From the NCBI GenBank assembly GCA_022478985.1, contig JAKSZP010009195.1, positions 62,001-126,000 on the forward strand: 64,000 bases of DNA. Reading direction: 5' to 3'. Positions 46,201-58,625 of this stretch are shown here, one piece after another; the first letter of the stretch is position 1, and each line of letters begins with the position of its first letter. This stretch comes from Massospora cicadina. Taxonomy: Eukaryota; Entomophthoromycota; Entomophthoromycetes; Entomophthorales; Entomophthoraceae. A model generated the notes under the pieces. It searched no databases. It was not told the origin of the DNA and saw nothing but the letters and a program-made list of their open reading frames with translations. A program made the position numbers and the translations under genes.

Positions 46201-47423
46201 TTATTTTCTGCAGAGGAAGATCGCATTTATGACCTGATTGGTAGACCTGAGCTCTGGTTTCGTGAATCTAAGGATGTTATATCAAAGCTACAATCCTTAA
46301 CTGAAGACACTCAGGTTAAAGAAGGTTCATTATATAAAAAGTTGGGATCTAAGTGGTTACCCTTTATCTGGCCCTCTGCGAGGACTGATACTATTATGGA
46401 GGCCCATCAAGCTGTAGGTCATGGAGCTGTCGCTAAGACACTATAGTGGTTAAAAAATCATTATTACTGGGATAACATGCTGGAATCTATACATGATATG
46501 TTGGAACCTTGTCTTAAGTGCCAACAACAACGTGGTGGAAATACAGCATTCCAACACCAAATTGTGGGACCTTCTGAACCCATTTCCACTATGAGTATTA
46601 ATGTGGTGGGTCCTTTCCCTACAGCCACCTATGGACATCGATATATTCTGTTAGCTATTGACCATTTTACTAAATGGATTGAAGCTATTTCAGTTTCTAC
46701 AGTTACTGCCAAGGCGACGGTATCCTTTCTTTTCAAGCAAGTTTTCACCAGGCATGGTAGCCCGAAAGTCCTGGTATTGGATAATGGAACTAACTTCATT
46801 TCTCAGGTGGTAGCTGAGCTTACCAAACTAATGGGTACTTATCAGTCCTTTATGACCCTTATGATCCTTCTACTAATAGTGCAGTTAAATGGGCAAATGG
46901 TACCCTTGTGGCCATTCTTTGAAAGATGGCCTCCAATGATCCTAGTAGGTGGAACTTTTACTTACCTAGTGCGATGTTAGCTTATAGAGTTAGCTATCAT
47001 CATATTATTGGAATGTCTCCTTTTAAAGCTTTATATGGTCAGGAATCTATCCTTCCCTCAAGTGTACAACCTATACTTGAAGAGGCTACCCCGCAAACTA
47101 CCAATTTAGCTATGAGGATATTAGCTGATGAAATCATCCAATTACAAGCATTAGCTTCAAGTTCCCTTGCTGCTACCACCTTGAAGTAAGGTAAAAGAAC
47201 CAATGTTAGTAGACCTACGTTACAAGAATATCAAGTTGGAGATCTTGTACTTTTCTACCACCATAGGCCAGAAAGAAGGATTCACAAATTGGACACATTA
47301 TGGGCAGGTCCTTATTGTATTATTTATTTTCAGGGAGTGGAATACTCCATTGCCACTAATGATACTGGTACTGTTATCAATACAGTGCATAGTAGGTTTC
47401 TTCGCAAAATATGTGCCCCCTAG
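46186..47423 (+). pseudogene. Element E integrase
   Basis: Zinc-binding region at 46186-46530 (EAHQAVGHGAVAKTL, then MLEPCLKCQQQRGG). Core at 46477-46860 with INVVGPFPTATYGHRYILLA (the first Asp reads Asn: SINVVGP) and VLDNGTNFISQVVAEL. Frameshift, then 46926-47189 (LAYRVSYHHIIGMSPFKALY). The GPY-type C-terminus (LDTLWAGPYCIIYFQGVEYS) ends at TAG 47421-47423, just before the polypurine tract. No chromodomain. Confidence 0.75.
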
Positions 47424-47429
47424 GCAAGA

Positions 47430-47441
47430 TCTTGTGGGGGG
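47430..47441 (+). other. Element E polypurine tract
   Basis: The tract TTGTGGGGGG immediately precedes the 3' LTR. Confidence 0.6.
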
Positions 47442-47931
47442 CATTGGAGATACAACTAAGATGACCAAAAATACTCCAGATCGAGATTTGATATCTTGGT
47501 CTAATGAAATTGAAAGATCCACAATGGGTATTTCTGATTCTCAATTTGACCAAAGAAAGACCCTTTGGAGTTAATGACCTCCTATGATGGGTGAGTCTAA
47601 TCAATCTGAAGAAGCTCAGCAATATGAGACAACCAAGCAATCTGAGAAATGACCAATCATTTTGAAGGGCTAAACTCTTGCTAAGAAGGTCGATCACATC
47701 TAACAAGAGCTCTATTAGATCCATTCATTACAAGTCCTTTAATAATAATGATAATCAATAATATCAGTCCTCTGGTAGGAAAGATCTTACCTCAGGTGAA
47801 TCATGGAAATCCTCGTGAAGAACCACAAAATTTTCCCCTATAAGTATCTCTGGTTTTTAATTAATAAAGGATCTCAATTCTAGTCTCATGTAGCCTAATT
47901 TTGATCTATTTCATACAGGATTCTGTGTTTA

Positions 47932-48669
47932 TGTAACAAACTGGGCTCCCAAGGCCCAGCCCGCCACCGGCCCTAACATCTACCCCCATATATGGCCATA
48001 CCAACTCTGAATGGTCCTGTCCAAATAGATGACCTTGCCAGGCATACCAGGCTGAGGTGCGGTGCACCAGTCTCTGACACCTTGGGCCCCCGCGCTGAGG
48101 TGCGTCCATATGGCCTCTGTCACCTTGGGGTTACCCAGCCAAGGTGCGGCCAACCTGCCTCTGACCCTCGGGCCACTATGGCTCCTTCCCCTCTCACCAG
48201 GGCAAGGCCACTCTTAAGAGGATCCTGGCGCATCCACCCCTTCCTCTCCTCCTCATTTCACTGCCATCCGCACCCCCAATCCTTATTTTAAATAAATAAA
48301 ATAAAATAAAATGGATCAAAAAAATAGCAGCCTTTATTTGGGTAGACTTGAAGTCGAAATAAAATTTCAATACTGAGATCCATTGGGGCTGACCTCAGAT
48401 TGAAATACTACCAAAAAAGGCTTAATGAATTGGAGGTAATGAGGGGCGCAAAAGCCTCTAGAATTGATGGCATCCAGGCAACTTGACGTAGATTGGAGGG
48501 GAACCTCAGAATGACAACCAATCAAATAAATTATTTATTTTAAATTTTATTCTGTTATTGACCCAAATAGGAAAATCCTAATCAGAATAATGGAAATGCA
48601 ACTAATGACACACATGAATCTCATAATCCCCACCTTATGAGATTCATGTAATGTTCATCAATTGTTACA
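47932..48669 (+). repeat. Element H left LTR
   Basis: 738 bp, TGTAACAAACTGGGC to CAATTGTTACA, near-identical to 49031-49817. Open frames here, such as 47992-48291, are conserved only as LTR DNA. Confidence 0.85.
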
Positions 48670-49030
48670 TTACACCCCTGTAAAAACCCAGCGGATCCTG
48701 ACCTGAATTGGCAGAGCAGGCATGCAGCGACCAACGACCTAGCCAACAAAGGACCTTTTTTCACGAGCAACTTGGGGGAATTGACCAGAAGTCCCGAGCC
48801 CCCAGATCAAAACAACGGGTTCTCTGGAGGTCTCCTGGCGGGCACAAGAGGCCATCAACCGCCAGCAGTCTGACCCACCCCCAAGCTCCCCATCCCCTCA
48901 TGGAAAGGCCCCACAAAACCCACAAAAAGGATTGATGGACCACGCCGATGCTTGGGACATCAACTGTGGCCCATCTTGCGGGCTGGCTGGTAACCACAGC
49001 CCACTGAAGAAAAGGTGAGTATTGAAATAA

Positions 49031-49817
49031 TGTAACAAAATGGGCTCCCAAGGCCCAGCCCGCCACTGGCCCTAACATCCACCCCCATATATGTCCATAC
49101 TGAATCCAAATGGTCCTGTCCAAATGGATGGCCTTGCCAGGCATACCAGGCCAAGGTGCAATGCACCAGCCTCTGTCGCCTTGGGCCCCAGGCTGAGGTA
49201 CATCCCTACGGCCTCTATCACCTTAGGGTTACCCAGCCGAGGTGTGGCCAACTGGCCTCTGACGCCTCAGGCCACTCTGGCTCCTTCCCCTCTCACCAGG
49301 GCAAGGCCACTCTCAAGAGGATCCCAGCGCGTCCACCCCTTCCTCTCCTCCTCATCACACTGCCATCTGCATCCCCAATCCTTTTTTAAATAAATAAAAT
49401 TAAATAAAATGGATCAAGCAAATAGCAGCCTTTATTTGGGTAGACTTGAAGTCAAAATAAAATTTCAATACTGAGGTCCATTGGGGCTGACCTCAGATTG
49501 AAATACTACCAAAAAAGGCTTAATGAATTGGAGGTAATGAGGGGCGCAAAAGCCTCCAGAATTGATGGCATCCAGGCAACTTGATGGAGAATTGGAGGGG
49601 AACCTCAGAATGACAACCAATCAAATAAATTATTTATTTTTAAATTTTATTCTGTTATTGACCTGCATAGGAAAATCCAATCAGAATAATGGAAATGCAA
49701 CTATTGAAACATACAAATCTCATAATCCCCACCTTATGAGATTCATGTAATTTTTTTTTTAGTACTAGATGGTCCCAACCCAATATGAGATTCATGTAAT
49801 GTTTGTCAATTGTTACA
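49031..49817 (+). repeat. Element H right LTR
   Basis: 787 bp. The extra length comes mainly from an insertion near 49750-49800 in which ATGAGATTCATGTAAT is repeated around a T-rich tract. Confidence 0.85.
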
Positions 49818-49960
49818 AATTCCAATTGGAACCAACTATAGCAACAGAACTAATAACTTCGTTGCAATTGTGTCAATCTTTGCTAGAGACACAGAACTAA
49901 TAATTTCATAGCCTTCGTAGCACCTGCTTATCATAATTTCTCATAAAATTCAATAGAATC

Positions 49961-52900
49961 CTTAAGCGATGTTAAATTACCTTAGACCACTGAACATTGA
50001 AATGCATGACACTTGACCCAACTCCGTTAAGATAACGTTAAGAGCCCTATTGTAGTCAGCTATAATTGGCGTGGTATTATGGCTCTACAGCAAACCTCTC
50101 TAAGGTCACTGGATGGATTATGAGTTTAAAGAACACAATGCTGCTAGCTTCCCTAAAAGACACCCTAATATCAACTATGTCACTTCCCCTAGGGATGAGG
50201 ATGACCAGGAAAAAGATGGTCACCCTTAGAGATGGGATAAGCTATTGTCAAACAAACATATATCAACCTCAGATGCAGTACTGAACCTAACTAATGCTTG
50301 CTATAACCTGAAGTCAGTGAACTGAACTTTAGAATAAGGGACATACAATTCTCCTAACCATATGCTATTCAGCTTGCTGAACAGAACTAGTATGGAGAAC
50401 CAGACAAATCGAATGGGTTACTTCCTTTGGAAGGAAGCAAAGTAGCTCTGCCTCTCAAATCCTTAAATATCTATTTACTCATATGTAGAGGAGAAGATAA
50501 AAACTATGATCAATCAAATTGATAATCCTGATGTCCTCACATTAAATGAAAACTATAATTACTTTTACTATTGCACTTATACTGGCATACTTAAAAATAA
50601 GATCTGAGTTTGTGCAATAGTTGACAGTGAAGTGCCAGTTAATGTAATTTTGAGCCACTTTGTGAAGAAGTTAATAATTTCACCTGATTAAACTCATAAC
50701 CAGAAATATGGGACTGCAGGCCTTGAAAGCGCTATTTGCAAAGGATCCTATAGTCTTTGATCATGAGAATTGGATTGTTTCAAGTTAGCAACCCTGTAAT
50801 AGTATTAACCAGTCAGAAATACAATTCTTCTGATTGGAGCAGGTTTATTCAAATCTTTATGGGACAGTCACCAGCTATGAAGAAAGTATCTTTAAAATCA
50901 CAATCAAACCTTGCCCCTCCATTAAACTCAGGATGAGCAGGTTCCACTTACTAATCAAAACAACTTTATCAATGTGACTTATACTGATTAAATAATTCCT
51001 ATTATATATATGCGGATTGGTTATTGTAGTTTAGCCCCATTCTTCATTATCTCTGTAAGTCAGGGCATTACCTTACGCGCTTCATTCACTTATGAGCTGC
51101 TTCCAGGGGAGCAGCAAGTTGTAAATATGGGTCTTACTCTGAACCTGCCATGTGGGTATTGGGATAATTTAATCCTCATGGTAAAAATCTCAAATTGAAC
51201 CTCATGCAGCACTTGCGTCAATTGTCCCAGGAAATCAGGAGATCTGTGTGCTCCTTGCCAACCTGAAGGCTCAAAAAATTACTGTGACCAAAGGACAGAA
51301 GATTGCTTATGTACAATCTAATGCCCTAGGATGAGGTACTGCATATTGAGAGTACTGGAAACCTTACAGAGTTTTACCTACCTGAGGCCGCTCCTAGCAC
51401 GTGCTATTATAGCTCAGGATCATTTGGAAGGCCTGACTGAAGAGCAAAAGGACTAAGCCTTAACCTTAATGCAAAAATATGCATATGTATTTGCTACTGA
51501 GGATTATAAATTGGGGTGTACCAAAGGTATACTGCATCACATCAATACTGGTGATGCCTGGCCATACGTTCTTTCCCCTCCAATAGAGTCAAGCCAGTGA
51601 ACAAGTTGTTTATAAAGAGTTTGACGAATTACTATGATAATGGATGATCATGAACTCCAGCAGCCCCTGGGACAGCCCAGTAATTTTTGTTAATAAAAAA
51701 TAAGGCTCAAACTAAGTAGTTATTGTTTATCATTACTTAGATAAATTTACTAAAAAGACATTAATCCTCAACTGCATATAATAACGATCTTGATTGGCTA
51801 GGAGGGTAAGTACTTCACCGCCATGGATCTTATCAGCGGCTATTGGCAGATTGATCTACCCAAGGCTGAGGAGGAAAAGTGTGCCATTATCACTTCTTAA
51901 GGGCTGTATCAACCCACCCGTATGCCCCAAGGGTTATATAATGTGGCAGCCACCTTTCAAAGAGCCATGAACATTCTAGAAGATTTAAACATGAGCTATA
52001 TACTAGTTACCTTTCTGATATCAATTTCTTTTCACGCATTTTTAATCAGCATCAATCCCATTTGTAAGAAGTTTTCAAGAGAATAACCAAGGCTAAACTT
52101 AAAATCAAACCCAGCAAATGTCAGGTTTTAAGACTCATATGGAGTACCTGGGTTACATTGTCAATATTCAAGGGATACGGCTGTAGCCTAAGAAGCTCAA
52201 GGCTACTAACCAAATGTAAAGTCAGGTGAACAAGAGTGACGTAAAAGTATTTTTAGGTAAGGTGGGATACTACCACCAGTTCAAAGAGTTACTCATCTGG
52301 CTGAGCCTCTGTTTCACCTACCCTAAAGTGGAGTGACTTTTCTCTGGTCCCCAAATATGAAATTTCTTTTAAAAAGTTAAAGGAATGCTAACTTAAGTTC
52401 CCATGCTACATTATCCAGATTTTTTTCAGCTTTTTATTATTCAATCTGATGATTTAATATTAGCCATCAGGGCTGTGCTCTCTAAGAAGGATGACCTAAA
52501 AGAGAAGCACCCAGTATCTTTCTGTAGTTGTACCCTTAATAAGCAGGAAAGAAACTATATGGTAATAGAATGTGAATGTTTAGCCATTATTTAAATTTGT
52601 AAACAATTTCATGTTTATATTCACGGCACTAAATTTCATGTGGTTACTGATCACGCCTCTTTGTGGTGGATGTATAACCTCAAAGAGCCTGAAGATTAGC
52701 TGCCAAGGTGCGTTGAAGCTCCAGGCTTATGACAATGAGGTTATATATCAATTAGGGTTCTATCATCAAAATGATAACGGATTAAACAGATACCCATTGT
52801 CTTCGCGCTGATCTCATATGCTGACCAGTTATTCATGAAAATGAAAGAACATAATATGACCACAATAACTTCTTCTTAATCATACTTTGGACTGATTAAT

Positions 52901-53990
52901 AAAGAATACTATAGTTCAGGATGGGGTACTCTATAAAATTGATATTGACGGCAGAAGGCAACTATACCCCATGCCTTCCAGATGACTTTCATTCATTATG
53001 CAAGCTCATTGCATTATTGGGCATGAAGGATTAGTTAAGGTGTTAAAGCAGATCCAACAGAGCTACTCTTGAGAGTCAATGAGGTTGAAATCCAGGACAT
53101 CTTTTCAAAGTGTCATGAGTGTAACTCACAACAACTTTGTAAGTACCCACTGATTACCAGCTGATTAAGCTCAACTGGGCATGGCACACCATCATAATTG
53201 ACGTTATCAGTACACTACCAATCGGCAATTTCAACCATTAGCATATTATTGTGGCCATTGACCGCTTACCCAAGTAAAATCTATGCCCTTAAATGATATT
53301 GGAGCAGCTACCACAACCAAGTTTGTCATGTAGAATATCATTCACAGGCATGGGTGTCTCCAGATTCTCCTGATGGACAAAGTTACCAACTGTACCTCAA
53401 AAATGTTTTTGGAACTGAATTGGTTATGGGGATTAGGGGTTTTTTGCTCCATACCATCCAGAGACCAATGTAACTGTTGAGAGGGTTAATGGAACTATAT
53501 ATCAGTATCTTCAAAAGTTTACCGTCCCTTTTATCCTTCTCAATGTACCCTCTACATCAATTCTGCTGTTTTACCTACAACATCAGATATCATAGTGCTA
53601 CTGGATTTTCCCTTTCCAATTACTGTATGGTTGACATATTGCCTTACCGCCCATATTATACTCCATTGTCAAGGATGAAGATGTAGTCAGGACTGAAGAA
53701 TAATTTAATTGAATAGTCAAGGCACTAATCAAGATTCAGACTGAGGCTTATGGGTCTGCCTTAATTAGAAAAGTAATCAGAAAGCACAGGATGTTATTTA
53801 TTGAACAACCTTGAACAAAGTCAGTGCGCTGACCTTGGCTCTCTTAACTTTAAAGACTAACTTGCTGATCAGGGGATTTACACCATGCAGATTAGGCACC
53901 AAACAACCTTCAATAACATCACAACAGTTCTCACTAAACAAACTCTCCTCAGATGCTACTCTTGATGTATTACCGCTTGGTTAACTTGTT
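49961..53990 (+). pseudogene. Element F pol remnants
   Basis: A protease-like scrap near 50640-50760 aligns with the E protease (VKKLIISPD, KYGTAG). The RT palm at about 51800-52130 (YFTAMDLISGYWQIDLPKAE) has a frameshift at the YxDD box, which now reads YLSD (52008-52019). RNase H lies at 52403-52811 (NKQERNYMVIECECLAII and FHVVTDHAS-like sequence). Integrase core remnants lie at 52980-53690 (FNHXHIIVAIDRL-like). It is the most decayed pol of the cluster and clearly the E-type lineage. Confidence 0.6.
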
Positions 53991-55084
53991 TGCATTCTTA
54001 GAAATTTTTTGAAAGTCTTTAACATTGTTGATGTACGTTGCCTTTGTGACTCAACGGGAGCCTTTCCAACCTCTTTCTTGGCATTATCAGAATAAAGGTA
54101 TTCTCAACAGAGTGTCTTCTTTAATACAGGTAATCCCAGACTGGCTACTGGCGATAACTTCAGATTGGTCAATCCCAGACTGGATATTGGTGATTACTAA
54201 CTTGATAAAACACAAGTTAAAGCAAAAAGGATAAACTTACAATTATGTAGAAGGTAATTTATTAGAATGAAAGATGAAGTCTTATATACTTCAGGTGAAA
54301 TATAAGATATATTTGATTGTGTTATTGTAAAGTATAGGGAAATTTAGGATTAGAACTAGGAATATTTTCAAAATCCTTTAGTCAGATGGTGTCTGACTGC
54401 TGTTTTAACTTCTTGACTCATTTGTGTTAATTCCTGTATGCACAAGCTCCTTCTCATGGCAGCTACCCCTGAACCTGGATGTTCAGGGGTCTTTGTGCTA
54501 GGCCCACTTCTGGGTTCTGAGACATAATCACTCCTGCTGAAATGAGTTAGTTACCAAATCTGGTAATGTTTTACTTGACATCAGGTTTGTTTGATAACTC
54601 TCAAAAATATATGTCTCACATCATGGCTTTGTGTTGCTTCAGAAATTGGATAAATGCCCAATTTGGTAGTATACACATTTAAACTTCTGATGCTTTCATC
54701 AGCATAATTCAGTTTGCTCATTGAGGGTCATCAGCAGAATTCAACCTATTTTGGCCCTTAAAGGTATAAAAGAAGGTCAAATTTCATATGATTTATGGCA
54801 GCATCATTGACCTCATTTAATAAATCTTCCAAATTAGCGGGGTGAAAATTATTTTGCATAACATCACTGTTGGAGGGAAAATTATTTTCTTCATCTGTGC
54901 CTATAAAAGGGCCTCTTTAAACCTCATCCATGATGACCTAATCACCAGTCCCACCACTGGTGTGGGTGTTGTTTATAATAATTCCACTGTTCAAGGACTG
55001 ACCAGAAGCACCACTCATGGGTTTGTTAGTGAAACATAAGTTCAACATGGGCAATCAGGTGGCATACTTCAACTTCTACAGATT
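53991..55084. other. Unassigned sequence inside element F
   Basis: About 1.1 kb between the integrase core and C-terminus of F. Small frames (54025-54234, 54842-55039) have no recognisable motif. AATCCCAGACTGG is directly repeated near 54132 and 54173. It may be another decayed insertion. Confidence 0.35.
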
Positions 55085-55270
55085 ATGACAAACTCACAAA
55101 ATGTCAACACTCTGGAAAGGGCCATATATAATTTTGGAGCACTCATCTGATGTCTATATTATTAAATGTTTTATCAATGGAAAAATTGTTAATAGAATTC
55201 ATGCAGAGTTTATAGAAATTACTACAGCAGGTAATTTCTTGCCAGTTGCCTTAGAGAATAAGTCAAGTTA
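55085..55270 (+). pseudogene. Element F integrase C-terminal domain
   Basis: One frame reads LWKGPYIILEHSSDVYIIKC, then FINGKIVNRIHAEFIEI, a GPY-type integrase C-terminus, ending ALENKSS and a stop directly before the polypurine tract AAGTGGGGAAG at 55270-55280. Confidence 0.6.
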
Positions 55271-55280
55271 AGTGGGGAAG

Positions 55281-55819
55281 TGTTGTCAGAGTCAACTCAA
55301 CTTTGAATAATTGACTATTAAATGTTGATGGTCAGAACAAAAATGAACAAGATTGGACCTTGTCTAAGCAGCTCTAACAATTCCCCTACTCTTCAGGTTC
55401 CCTATTTATTTAGAATTGTCATGTGGCGATTTCTACTCTCTAAATTGACCTTTCCCCATAAATGGGCACAATTGTACTTATTAAGCGCATTGTGCTCATT
55501 GTACTCCCTGACAGCTATGATTCTAGCCTGGAGACATTGGTGTTCCATGGCTAGAAAATCCCTTATAGATACCCTTTCCTTCTACCCTAATAAAGTATTA
55601 TCATTTGCTAAATTTATCTTAGTTTATTGGAAGTTGTTCTTACAGTAGAGATTACTATTTCAAGTGCTAAAGGGATATTGATATTGTATAGCACTCTGTA
55701 CAATATTCTGTGGAAAGTACCTTATTGCTGAATTGCTGTTTTACTTTTGTGAAGGATTGATGGAGTTCCTGGATGGAATTATTTCTGTGCCCATTGAGTG
55801 CTTGTCTTGTGCTCTAACA
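55281..55819 (+). repeat. Element F 3' LTR
   Basis: 539 bp, TGTTGTCAGAG to GCTCTAACA, paired with 11682-12202. It marks the right edge of the nested cluster. Confidence 0.7.
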
Positions 55820-56706
55820 ATTATAAATACTAGTAGCAAAGATAATATATGCCTACAGAGTTTTAGCTTTATAAATTATATAATCACATTCTAAAATACA
55901 TCATGAGAAATAATCATAAGGTATATTATATTCATAATAGGGATGATATAATAATAAAAGAGTATATAAAAAAGTCAAAATAAAAACACTTCTTGAATAC
56001 ATTGTATAAGGTTGGGAACATATCTAGCTCTATCATATAACTTGCCTGATCAAGGAATAAACTTTGAAAGTTTCTATTTATCTGAAAACTTTTTTAGCTA
56101 TATTTAAAAGCAAAAGAGCCACAAACTTTTCTCTGAAAGGTTTTGCATAATCAAATCGTATTGTAAAGCACAAGGGGCAAACAACGAGACACTTTAATTG
56201 GTAGGGGGTTATATCAAATAATAAAGTATTTATTCTAGTAAATTTACTTATTACTTCCATAGTATAGCGGAATATATATAAATTCGAATTTTTATGAAAG
56301 TTTGCATATAAAACATAAAGTCAATTAATATATAATAATATATCTAACTTTCTTGTAGAAAGATTTATAGCGCACAATGCCAAAAAACTATAATTAAGTA
56401 TAAAAACAACTATTTGCATACTTACTTTATGTTACAAAAATAAATATAATATTCCAGATGACACTCTGTTTAAAAGCAATTACCTTCTGGTATACATCCA
56501 CTTCTTTGAGTATAATACATTTACTCAATGCAACTACTTTTCTAAATTAAGGCAATTTGAATGATCAAATTTAATCTTAAAACGTTGTCAGATTTTAGGA
56601 GTTGGATTCATGATTTGTAGAGCGAATTTTGGGAATTGAGCAAGTTGACTAAAATCCACTTTAATATTGCGCATATTGACGCCCTACTTATTTCCTTAGC
56701 GCTCTA
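55820..56706. other. AT-rich intergenic region upstream of the CenH3 gene
   Basis: No gene seen. It must contain the promoter of the histone gene; no clear TATA or other element stands out above the AT background. A minus-strand frame at 56078-56260 has no recognisable features. Confidence 0.5.
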
Positions 56707-57937
56707 ATGGCCAATACTAAAGCCGGGAAAACAAAGCCAGGCTCATCCAAGCGAGTAAAACGGACTACACTAGCATCAACACAACGGCCTTCTAGCCCAG
56801 CCCAGCGTAAGTCTTTCTACTATTTCGCACATCCTACGAATGGCTTCAGGGTTTTGCTATTTCAAACCTGTTTGGTATCCATTGCCTTCTAATTATGTGA
56901 ATATCTAAAGCCGACACAGCTACTCCTCAAAGTGGTAAAAAGAGATTTCGTCCAGGAACTGTGGCTCTTCGGGAGATAAGGAAATACCAAAAATCTTTTG
57001 ACCTTCTCATACCTAAACTTCCCTTTTCAAGACTTGTAAGTGCTTGTTGTCTTTACCCCCATTTACTAGCTGTAGAATTTATTGACACTTTTTATCTTTA
57101 AGTATACGAACTATTTTAATAGATTTTTGTTTTAGGAAAAGTACATTAAGCTTTCATACTGGTTAAAAAATACTCTAAGCCTTACAATATATTATGCTTG
57201 CTGATTGAACCGCGATTATCTTGCTGTTTTTATCTTATCATTCTCCGTTGTAGGTGAGAGAGGTGTGTGAACAAATTGCTACCGGCTCTTATGCTAGCCC
57301 TGTCACTGCAATTTCCTCTTTTAAATGGCAATCACAGGCATTGCTTTGCCTTCAAGAGGCCTCTGAAGCTTTTCTTGTTGGGCTACTAGAAGACGCGTAA
57401 GTTTTTTAATATTTTCTTAGCATTTGATAGAACTTTTTTTGCCATTTTCCTGTGATGCTTTTTGCCTTTTCAGTTTGAAGGTTGAATTGTATTTTCAATT
57501 ACCATTGATTTTTATATATGCCCTGGTACTTTTATTTTTAGCTTACAGGCAATTCCTTTATTATATTTGGCTGGTTAGCTTAGCCGGACTCAAGTATAAA
57601 TATCTTTTGAGTGGTTACTTTTTTGTGAAAACTAGTCTTGTTCATCACTTCTTAAGACTAAACTAACTGTTTAGAACATTTTTGTGGTTTTTCATTTAGT
57701 TGTCTTATTTGACATTTGTAAACTGGTCAATTTTTCACATCAATTATATAGCCTTTACATTTTTCAACTGAGTGATCAGATCCGCTAATTGAGCCTAGTT
57801 CTCTTTTAATAAGTTTATAAAGTTTTTTTGCCGAATTTAGGAATTTGTGCGCTCTGCACGCAAAACGTGTCACGTTGATGCAGCGGGATATTGCACTCGC
57901 TCGAAGGATTCGGGGACACTGGGGTGGGCTTATTTAG
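56707..57937 (+). CDS. CENH3: Centromeric histone H3 variant (CENP-A/CenH3), four exons
   Basis: Exons 56707-56806, 56911-57035, 57254-57396 and 57841-57937; introns of 104, 218 and 444 nt all begin GTAAGT and end AG. The product is 154 residues. A basic tail of about 45 residues is followed by alpha-N ([14 protein letters not shown], 49-62), alpha-1 ([15 protein letters not shown]), loop 1 (84-99), alpha-2 ([20 protein letters not shown]), loop 2 ([16 protein letters not shown]) and alpha-3, ending RGHWGGLI. Loop 1 is longer than in H3 by about 11 residues, and Trp replaces Phe at the start of alpha-2, as in CENP-A. The tail lacks canonical H3 marks. The hydrophobic C-terminus is the part CENP-C reads in known CENP-As. 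This nucleosomal histone specifies centromeres. All splice junctions keep phase, so it is an active-type gene and not a retrocopy. Confidence 0.93.
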
Positions 57938-58617
57938 ACGTTCCTTTAACTGTTTTTAACGATATTGAAATGCTCAACTGTCAACTTTTAAAACTTGATC
58001 TTGAAGGTTTGGCACGTTTTTGTCCGAAAAGAAGGTTAAAAGTGAGTTTCTCTTAAACTAAAATATAAAAGCTGTATAAAATTTAACCATTGACTAAATT
58101 TGGCAGCTTTGAAATTATTAACAAAGCTATTGTGCTTTAAAGTTTCCGCTTTTATTTTTAAACAATGCTACAGTATTTTCAGTCATGTTCATAGTCTTTA
58201 TTCTTGGTAGTATTACTATCTTTTGTTTACTTTAAATTATCAGTGCCTAAGTTCTAATATACTTTTTTTGTAAATTGTTATAGTCTTTGACAAGCCAGCT
58301 CAAAGCTGCATTTTATGCCTAAATTTTCTTTTGTCCAGTTGACGAATTTGTAAAGTAACTATGTGCGAGAAGTATTTAGACTATATTATTGTACTTTTAA
58401 AAATTAAGCCCCGCTTTTTGCTACATTTTAAAATAGTAGAGGATTTAATTTGGCTTTACATTTTTAGTCTAAGAAAATGTTACTTTTTGTCAAATTATTA
58501 TTTTAATGTAAAACCCGGGAGTTAAGTTTAATTGGGGATGGTCTATAAAAATGCTGACAAATCAGTCAACTATGAGGGGCTGGCTTTTCAACAAAGGTTG
58601 TCAATTGTTATTCCCTT
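57938..58617. other. 3' flank of the CenH3 gene
   Basis: AT-rich with no further exon. An open stretch continues past the TAG at 57935 only in another frame (57847-58056) and is a shadow of exon 4. Confidence 0.5.
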
Positions 58618-58625
58618 GTCTACTG

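Larger units (their letters stand above)
47932..49817 (+). mobile_element. Element H: short non-autonomous LTR element
   Basis: LTRs 47932-48669 and 49031-49817 flank only 361 bp. The LTR ends form an 8-bp inverted repeat, TGTAACAA and TTGTTACA. Flanks GTTTA and AATTC are decayed copies of ATTTC, which is intact at the same place in the E 5' LTR (40316-40320). The LTRs are locally GC-rich, then contain an AAATAAAATAAAATAAAATGG tract. The internal part has one 75-codon frame (48708-48935) of no known type. It is like a TRIM but with longer LTRs. Confidence 0.8.
39833..49955 (+). mobile_element. Element E: gypsy element with collagen-like Gag
   Basis: LTRs at 39833-40452 and 47442-49955 (the latter enlarged by H). 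A perfect TSD GAATC lies at 39828-39832 and 49956-49960. A TGG primer site and a G-rich polypurine tract are in place. One-frame gag, then protease, RT, RNase H and integrase; no chromodomain. Removing H restores a 3' LTR of about 0.63 kb, matching the 620-bp 5' LTR. Confidence 0.85.
47442..49955 (+). repeat. Element E 3' LTR, split by element H
   Basis: Parts 47442-47931 and 49818-49955 align with the 5' LTR. The first two bases read CA instead of TG. It is followed by the TSD GAATC. Confidence 0.85.
11682..55819 (+). mobile_element. Element F: outermost gypsy element of a 44-kb nest
   Basis: F has LTRs at 11682-12202 and 55281-55819. Its own internal pieces are 12203-12413 (primer site and leader), 38146-39832 (gag) and 49956-55280 (protease to integrase). 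Elements A and E separate these pieces. The LTRs share blocks such as AAATTTATCTTAGTTTATTGGAAGTT but are strongly diverged, so F is the oldest insertion of the stack. TSD assignment is ambiguous (AAAGG to the left; no clear copy on the right). Confidence 0.75.
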
